The notes beneath the pieces were generated by a model that searched no databases, was not told the origin of the DNA, and saw only the letters and a list, made by a program, of their open reading frames with translations. Source: Ilumatobacteraceae bacterium (GTDB taxonomy: Bacteria; Actinomycetota; Acidimicrobiia; Acidimicrobiales; Ilumatobacteraceae). From it: a stretch of DNA of 10,354 bases. Positions 6,678 through 10,354 of the stretch are shown here, piece after piece (the first letter of the stretch is position 1; each line of letters opens with the position of its first letter). Position numbers and translations under genes: made by a program. Location of the stretch: assembly GCA_021741795.1 (NCBI GenBank), contig JAIOXC010000046.1:1-10354 (forward strand), in the 5' to 3' direction.

Positions 6678-7853
6678 ATGACATCTCCGAACGATCTTCG
6701 CAACCGATTTCCTGGCGCACGCAATGATTGGGCCCGCTTCGACGGGCCAGCAGGCACGCAGATGGTTGACTCGGCGGTTCGCGCGATGAGCGACTTTGCT
6801 GCTGGCGGATCAAATGCAAACACTGGTGGATATTTTTCTTCTGCTCAGGATTGCGACGCCCTACTCGACCGCACACGCCAAGTTGTTGGCACATTGTTTG
6901 GTGCAGACCCAGAGGGCATTTGCTTCGGCGCAAACATGACCACGATGACGATGGCGTTCACTCGGGCAGTTGCACGCACGCTCAAGCCTGGCGACAGAAT
7001 TGTTGGAACCAAACTCGACCACGATGCCAACGTTTCACCGTGGCGCATTGCATGCGAACTGTCTGGTGCCGAACACGTTCTCGCGCCATTCAGCACCACA
7101 ACGTTCTTGCTCGACACTGAAGCAATGCTCAAAATGATTACCCCCAACACCAAGTGGGTTGCAATTACTGGCGCATCCAACCTGCTCGGCACTGCGCCAC
7201 ATCTCAAGCCGATCATCGATGCAGCCCACAATGTCGGTGCACGAGTCTTTGTAGATGCAGTTCACCTGGCCGTACACCAGCCAATCAATGTTGCTCAACT
7301 TGGCTGTGACGTGCTGGCCACTTCGCCATACAAGTGGTATGGCCCTCACGCAGGAGTTCTTTGCGTAAATCCGGACCTACTCAATTCACTGCCAGTCGCC
7401 AAAGTTCGTCCGGCCGAAAACGTTGGACCGCGCAGGTTCGAGACTGGTACGCCAAACTTTGAAGGTATCGCTGCAGTCGAGGCTGCTGCGCGCTTCTTGC
7501 TCGAAGAAGACATGCAGAAAATCATGACCTACGAGAACGATATTTTTGAGCCGCTGCTTTCAGGATTACTGGCAATCGACAACGTCAAGGTATGGGGTAT
7601 TCCCACTCTCGAAGGAAGAACACCTACTGTCTCTTTCACCATCGACGGTCACCATCCCGACCATGTTGCTCAAGTGCTTGCCGACGCTCGCATCGCAGTG
7701 TGGTCTGGCAGTTCGTATGCAGTTGAAGCCGTAGATCAGCTCGGACTGACCGAAAGTGGTGGCGTTGTGCGTGCAGGAATCACGAGATACGTCAACAGCG
7801 ACGATGTTTCGCGATTACTGCAAGTTGTGACTTCGCTCGCGTCTCATCACTAG
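6678..7853 (+). CDS. Class V aminotransferase, cysteine desulfurase-like (VC1184 subfamily, TIGR01976 type)
   Basis: This 391-residue PLP-dependent enzyme of fold type I matches my knowledge of the cysteine-desulfurase-like VC1184 subfamily. Landmarks are DGPAGTQ at 22-28, NANTGGYFSS near 46-55, LDHDANVSPW at 113-122 (His115 stacks on the PLP ring), TGASNLLGT near 164-172, VDAVH at 192-196 (Asp193 contacts the pyridine nitrogen), SPYKWYGPH with Schiff-base Lys219, and FETGTPNFEG. In SufS the catalytic cysteine lies in a loop of the form RTGHHC; here the matching loop is WSGSSYAVE with Tyr347 and no cysteine. Sulfur transfer by the SufS mechanism is therefore doubtful, and the true substrate is unknown. 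No suf or isc partner genes are nearby. The start is ATG 6678, probably leaderless. The family call is firm; the reaction is not. Confidence 0.93.
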   Translation: MTSPNDLRNRFPGARNDWARFDGPAGTQMVDSAVRAMSDFAAGGSNANTGGYFSSAQDCDALLDRTRQVVGTLFGADPEGICFGANMTTMTMAFTRAVARTLKPGDRIVGTKLDHDANVSPWRIACELSGAEHVLAPFSTTTFLLDTEAMLKMITPNTKWVAITGASNLLGTAPHLKPIIDAAHNVGARVFVDAVHLAVHQPINVAQLGCDVLATSPYKWYGPHAGVLCVNPDLLNSLPVAKVRPAENVGPRRFETGTPNFEGIAAVEAAARFLLEEDMQKIMTYENDIFEPLLSGLLAIDNVKVWGIPTLEGRTPTVSFTIDGHHPDHVAQVLADARIAVWSGSSYAVEAVDQLGLTESGGVVRAGITRYVNSDDVSRLLQVVTSLASHH

Positions 7854-7863
7854 TTCACATCGC

Positions 7864-7869
7864 TAGGAT
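7864..7869 (+). promoter_or_regulatory. Possible -10 of the tRNA-Pro promoter
   Basis: TAGGAT lies 10 nt upstream of the mature tRNA 5' end, in the 26-bp gap after the aminotransferase stop codon. It fits TAnnnT, but no -35 was found at the expected distance. Confidence 0.3.
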
Positions 7870-7879
7870 TACAAAAGTC

Positions 7880-7952
7880 CGGGGAGTGGCGCAGTTGGTA
7901 GCGTGCCTGGTTTGGGACCAGGAGGCCGGGGGTTCAAGTCCCCCCTCCCCGA
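7880..7952 (+). tRNA. tRNA-Pro (anticodon UGG)
   Basis: The 73-nt sequence folds into a full cloverleaf. The acceptor stem is CGGGGAG with CTCCCCG, the D-stem is GCGC with GCGT (7889-7892 and 7901-7904), and the anticodon stem is CCTGG with CCAGG. The loop TTTGGGA gives anticodon TGG (7913-7915). The variable region has 5 nt, and the T-stem GGGGG with CCCCC encloses TTCAAGT. The discriminator base is A7952. CCA is not encoded, so it must be added after transcription. UGG can read most or all proline codons by wobble. No integrase or attachment-site duplication is seen next to it. The PPOX gene starts 21 nt downstream, so one transcript could carry both. Confidence 0.97.
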
Positions 7953-7973
7953 CAAAGTAATTTATTAATAGCC

Positions 7974-8384
7974 ATGACACCTCAAGCACACAACCCCGAG
8001 ATCAACAACGCCAAATACGTTTCGTTTGTCTCGTATCGAAAGTCTGGCCAAGCAGTTGCCACCCCGGTGTGGATCGCACCGTTCGAAGATGGATACGGCT
8101 TCACCATTGAAAGCACGTCGGGTAAAGCGAAGCGACTCGCCCACACTTCTCGCGCCACTATTCAAGCTTGCAATGTCAAGGGTGTCATCACGTCTGGTGC
8201 AACCATCTACAACTGTCAGGCATCGGTCGTTTTGCACGAACGAGCCGAACAAGTGCGAGATGCAATTGCCCACAAGTATGGACTGACCTACAAAGTGTTT
8301 TCAATCTACTTGTGGTTTACTTCCCGTTTCGGAAAATCAAAAGGGCTTCCTGAAGCTGCAGTGATTCTCAAAATCACGCCATAA
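7974..8384 (+). CDS. PPOX-class flavin/F420-type oxidoreductase (pyridoxamine 5'-phosphate oxidase-like fold)
   Basis: This 136-residue protein has the small split-barrel pattern of the PPOX superfamily. Near the N-terminus it reads KYVSFVSYRKSGQAVATPVWIAPFEDGYGF, then TIESTSGKAKRLAHTSRATIQACNVKG, then a strand region with YNCQASVV and a final strand AAVILKITP. The order PVW...TxxxSGKxKRL...RV/ATI..C resembles the Rv2061-like F420-dependent PPOX proteins of actinobacteria (TIGR03666 type) as I know them. Members bind F420 or FMN and reduce or oxidise small substrates; the substrate here is unknown. The ATG at 7974 lies 21 nt after tRNA-Pro in an AT-rich spacer with no Shine-Dalgarno site. It converges on the next gene with 4 bp between stop codons. 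FMN rather than F420 remains possible. Confidence 0.85.
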   Translation: MTPQAHNPEINNAKYVSFVSYRKSGQAVATPVWIAPFEDGYGFTIESTSGKAKRLAHTSRATIQACNVKGVITSGATIYNCQASVVLHERAEQVRDAIAHKYGLTYKVFSIYLWFTSRFGKSKGLPEAAVILKITP

Positions 8385-8388
8385 ATAT

Positions 8389-9495
8389 TCAGCGGACAAC
8401 TGAATACTTCGTCAACTTCGACGACATTGCATCGAGCACGTCGGCTATTGGTCGCACGCCAATCCCTGCCGTATTTGGAACATCGATGTAGCCGTCACGC
8501 AATACAAATGGATCTGTCACATCCTGAGTGAAGTAACGAGACGAAGCCGACGTGTCACCTGGCAACGTAAATCCCGGCAATGCCGCGAGTGCCAGGTTTG
8601 CAGCGCGACCAATGCCGGTTTCTAGCATTCCCCCACACCACACGGGCACACCACGCGACACACACAAGTCGTGAATTTTTTTCGATTCCAAATATCCGCC
8701 AACGCGCCCTGGCTTGATGTTGATGATCGAACAGGCACCAATATCAATTGCACCACGAGCAACATCAAAAGTTGTGATCGACTCATCCAAACAAATCGGC
8801 GTCCCTACCTTTTTGCTCAACTCAACATGACCAATCAAATCTTCTTCAGGTAATGGTTGCTCAATCAACAGCAAGTTGAATTCATCGAGTTTTGCGAGGT
8901 GCGATGCGTCAGCAATGGTGTATGCCGAGTTGGCATCCACTTGCAACAACATGTCATCCCCAAACGCTTCGCGCACGGCACGCACGCGCTCAATATCCAG
9001 GCCCGGCTCAATTTTGAGTTTGATACGCACATACCCTTGCTCGAGATACCCGCTGACCGTTTCCAAGAGTTCTTCAGTCGTTGACTGAATACCTACCGAA
9101 ACACCAGACGCAACGCGTGTTTGGGTTGCTCCCAAAAAAGTAGCAAGCGACATCTTGTCGCGGCGCAATTGATAATCAAGAAGTGCGGTTTCTACTGCGG
9201 CTTTGGCCATGAAGTTGCCCCGAATGCTTGAGGCCGCCAAGACAAACTCTTGAGCCGTCATATTCGGAGTGATCATCGGCAACAAGTATCTCGTGATCAC
9301 TTCATCGCAGCCATCAACATATTCAGACGAATACAACGGCGCGGCCATCGCCACACACTCGCCCCACCCCTCTTCGTCGTTGCCAACAACATGCACATAC
9401 AAAAGTTCACGGTCGACCTCCACACCAAAAGAAGTTCGAAACGGTGAAACGAGATTGATGTGTGCGCGCCTAATTTCAATATGTTGGATTGTCAC
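8389..9495 (-). CDS. menC: N-succinylamino acid racemase / o-succinylbenzoate synthase (enolase superfamily)
   Basis: This 368-residue enzyme belongs to the enolase superfamily, muconate-lactonising subgroup, and looks very close to the Amycolatopsis N-succinylamino acid racemase/OSBS as I remember it. The catalytic residues align with an offset of two: Lys161 in KLKIE, metal ligands Asp187 (VDAN), Glu212 (IEQPL) and Asp237 (CLDES), and Lys261 in NIKPGR. Arg264, matching the arginine linked to racemase activity in that family, is present. The N-terminal capping domain has SPFRTSFG and GWGECVAM. Such enzymes can make o-succinylbenzoate for menaquinone, racemise N-succinylamino acids, or do both. 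No other men genes are here. The start is GTG 9495, overlapping the TGA of the GNAT gene by 4 nt with GAGG upstream, so the two are translationally coupled. That pairing favours a racemase role. Confidence 0.92.
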   Translation of the reverse strand: MTIQHIEIRRAHINLVSPFRTSFGVEVDRELLYVHVVGNDEEGWGECVAMAAPLYSSEYVDGCDEVITRYLLPMITPNMTAQEFVLAASSIRGNFMAKAAVETALLDYQLRRDKMSLATFLGATQTRVASGVSVGIQSTTEELLETVSGYLEQGYVRIKLKIEPGLDIERVRAVREAFGDDMLLQVDANSAYTIADASHLAKLDEFNLLLIEQPLPEEDLIGHVELSKKVGTPICLDESITTFDVARGAIDIGACSIINIKPGRVGGYLESKKIHDLCVSRGVPVWCGGMLETGIGRAANLALAALPGFTLPGDTSASSRYFTQDVTDPFVLRDGYIDVPNTAGIGVRPIADVLDAMSSKLTKYSVVR

Positions 9496-10295
9496 AATGC
9501 CTCATGTGTTTCATTTGTTTCATCTCGTATATCTAGTACATACGAAAAATCGTTGGTGAGTCCAACGACCTGTAAGCCACTCAATTGCGCAGACTCAAAC
9601 TCGGCTCGTTGCCTGGTTCTCCACCCATCAGACTGCACCCGATCAGTCTTGCGCAACTGCTCAATGTGGACAGGTGTTTCAATCACAATCGAATTCGAGA
9701 TTGGATTGACAAAACTTTTCCCAAGTGGCACATCGACCCCTGCTACATCCCATCGCACCAGCACCCGATCGCTTTGCTCTCCCGCATTAATGCCGTCATC
9801 GAGTTCTCCATAAAAATTTTGGTGATACCCAAGCACTCTCGCACCCAGTTTGACAAGGTTGAAATGCGCGTTACGTCGCACAAGTGGATCAAAGGTCCAG
9901 GTGATGGTGTCAAAACCGTTTTCTTTTGCCCAGTGCCATTGATGTCTCTTAATCAGTTCGCCAATGCCCTTTCCAACAAATTCGGGCAACACTCCCGTGG
10001 CATGCGAATGCAGGTTTGGACCCATGCATCCCGGCAAAGCCCTACCCACAAGAGCAAAGGCCGCCCCAACTGGCCTGAATATGTTGCCGCTCGTTGTATT
10101 AGCTATATAGATGACACTGCCGTAGCCGCCGTTGTGCAAACTTGCCGTCATAATCTCTGGCGAAACCATCGATTTCACATCCCAAACCTTGTCAAACAGG
10201 TCCGCAATCAATGCTGAATCCGCAGCAGTATGCGCAATCCGTATCTCAACCTGCCCCAAATTCCCTGGGGCACCGGCGTCAACTTTTTTGTCCAT
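9492..10295 (-). CDS. GNAT-superfamily acyltransferase (COG3375 type), probable amino-acid N-acyl/succinyltransferase
   Basis: This 267-residue protein has a GNAT fold. The acyl-CoA-binding motif is near 98-112 (HATGVLPEFVGKGIG), where the usual (Q/R)xxGxG pyrophosphate loop reads VGKGIG. Family-specific segments follow: TWTFDPL at 132-138, RNAHFNLVKLGA at 141-152, and NFYGELDDGINAGEQSDR near 160-177. These match COG3375 proteins, found beside N-succinylamino acid racemase genes in several bacteria and proposed to be the succinyltransferase of a D-to-L amino acid conversion route. The CoA donor and acceptor are not determined by sequence. The ATG at 10295 has AGGG 9 nt upstream, and the first 15 residues are a poorly conserved-looking leader. 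It overlaps the racemase start by 4 nt, forming a two-gene operon. Confidence 0.88.
   Translation of the reverse strand: MDKKVDAGAPGNLGQVEIRIAHTAADSALIADLFDKVWDVKSMVSPEIMTASLHNGGYGSVIYIANTTSGNIFRPVGAAFALVGRALPGCMGPNLHSHATGVLPEFVGKGIGELIKRHQWHWAKENGFDTITWTFDPLVRRNAHFNLVKLGARVLGYHQNFYGELDDGINAGEQSDRVLVRWDVAGVDVPLGKSFVNPISNSIVIETPVHIEQLRKTDRVQSDGWRTRQRAEFESAQLSGLQVVGLTNDFSYVLDIRDETNETHEAL
9500..9503 (-). promoter_or_regulatory. Ribosome binding site supporting the GTG start of the racemase
   Basis: GAGG on the minus strand, 4 nt before GTG 9495, inside the end of the upstream GNAT gene. Together with the GTGA stop-start overlap it supports re-initiation by terminating ribosomes. Confidence 0.5.
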
Positions 10296-10322
10296 TGGTT
10301 AAAACCCTACCGATCAGCCAAG

Positions 10323-10354
10323 ATGGTGGGTATGCCTGTCACCGTGACCATTGT
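10323..10354 (+). CDS. Possible start of a divergent gene, cut by the right edge
   Basis: An ATG at 10323 or, in the same frame, 10332 opens a frame (MVGMPVTVTI) that runs off the window. GGTGGG lies just before the second ATG and could act as a weak ribosome binding site. It would be divergent from the GNAT gene by about 27-36 bp. Ten codons are too few to identify it; a desuccinylase or another gene of the same route would fit the context, but nothing in the sequence shows this. Confidence 0.25.
   Translation, partial: MVGMPVTVTI

Noticed and set aside
7880..7952. tRNA-Pro as an integration site of a mobile element
   Set aside because: There is no duplicated tRNA 3' end, integrase or foreign-looking gene nearby; the neighbours look like ordinary chromosomal genes.
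8381..8391. Bidirectional terminator between the converging PPOX and racemase genes
   Set aside because: The gap is 4 bp and AT-rich, with no inverted repeat able to form a terminator stem.
10252..10272. Inverted repeat TGCCCC/GGGGCA with a 9-nt loop near the GNAT start
   Set aside because: The stem has only 6 bp and lies inside codons 8-15 of a coding region; chance is a sufficient explanation.

Overview
The window looks like the chromosome of an actinobacterium of moderate GC, most likely an uncultured aquatic member near the Acidimicrobiia. This is inferred from the ClpP2-type protease, an N-succinylamino-acid-racemase-like protein very close to the Amycolatopsis enzyme as I recall it, a protein of the F420-dependent PPOX family, a tRNA with no encoded CCA, and starts that look leaderless. 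I ran no taxonomic search. There are no transposases, integrases, CRISPR arrays or prophage genes.

Region 1 (1-6348, all minus strand) is a tightly packed housekeeping run. In the direction of transcription it reads tig (trigger factor), clpP, clpX, folC, ndk, mreB and the start of mreC. Most gaps are 2-17 nt; the larger ones are 92 nt before clpP and 86 nt before mreB. The run links nascent-chain folding, ClpXP proteolysis, folate polyglutamylation, nucleotide balance and cell-shape control. Only one ClpP is present, and it is of the actinobacterial ClpP2 type. Two mutually exclusive hairpins sit at the mreB/mreC junction.

Region 2 (6367-8384, plus strand) starts 18 bp from tig in the opposite direction. 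It holds a 90-residue protein with an SH3-like look, a class V aminotransferase of the cysteine-desulfurase-like VC1184 subfamily whose catalytic-Cys position appears to be Tyr, a tRNA-Pro(UGG), and a small PPOX/F420-type oxidoreductase. The first two genes lack Shine-Dalgarno sites and each has a TAnnnT hexamer 7-8 nt before the start codon, which suggests leaderless transcripts.

Region 3 (8389-10295, minus strand) converges on region 2 with only 4 bp between stop codons. It is a two-gene operon: a COG3375-type GNAT acyltransferase overlapping by 4 nt a MenC/N-succinylamino acid racemase of the enolase superfamily. This pairing suggests amino-acid N-succinylation and racemisation (D-to-L conversion), with o-succinylbenzoate synthase activity for menaquinone as an alternative or additional role. 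A possible divergent gene begins on the plus strand at the right edge.

No clearly novel multi-gene system is visible. The observations most worth checking are the hairpin pair at mreB/mreC, the lone ClpP2, the small gene divergent from tig, and the racemase/GNAT operon.
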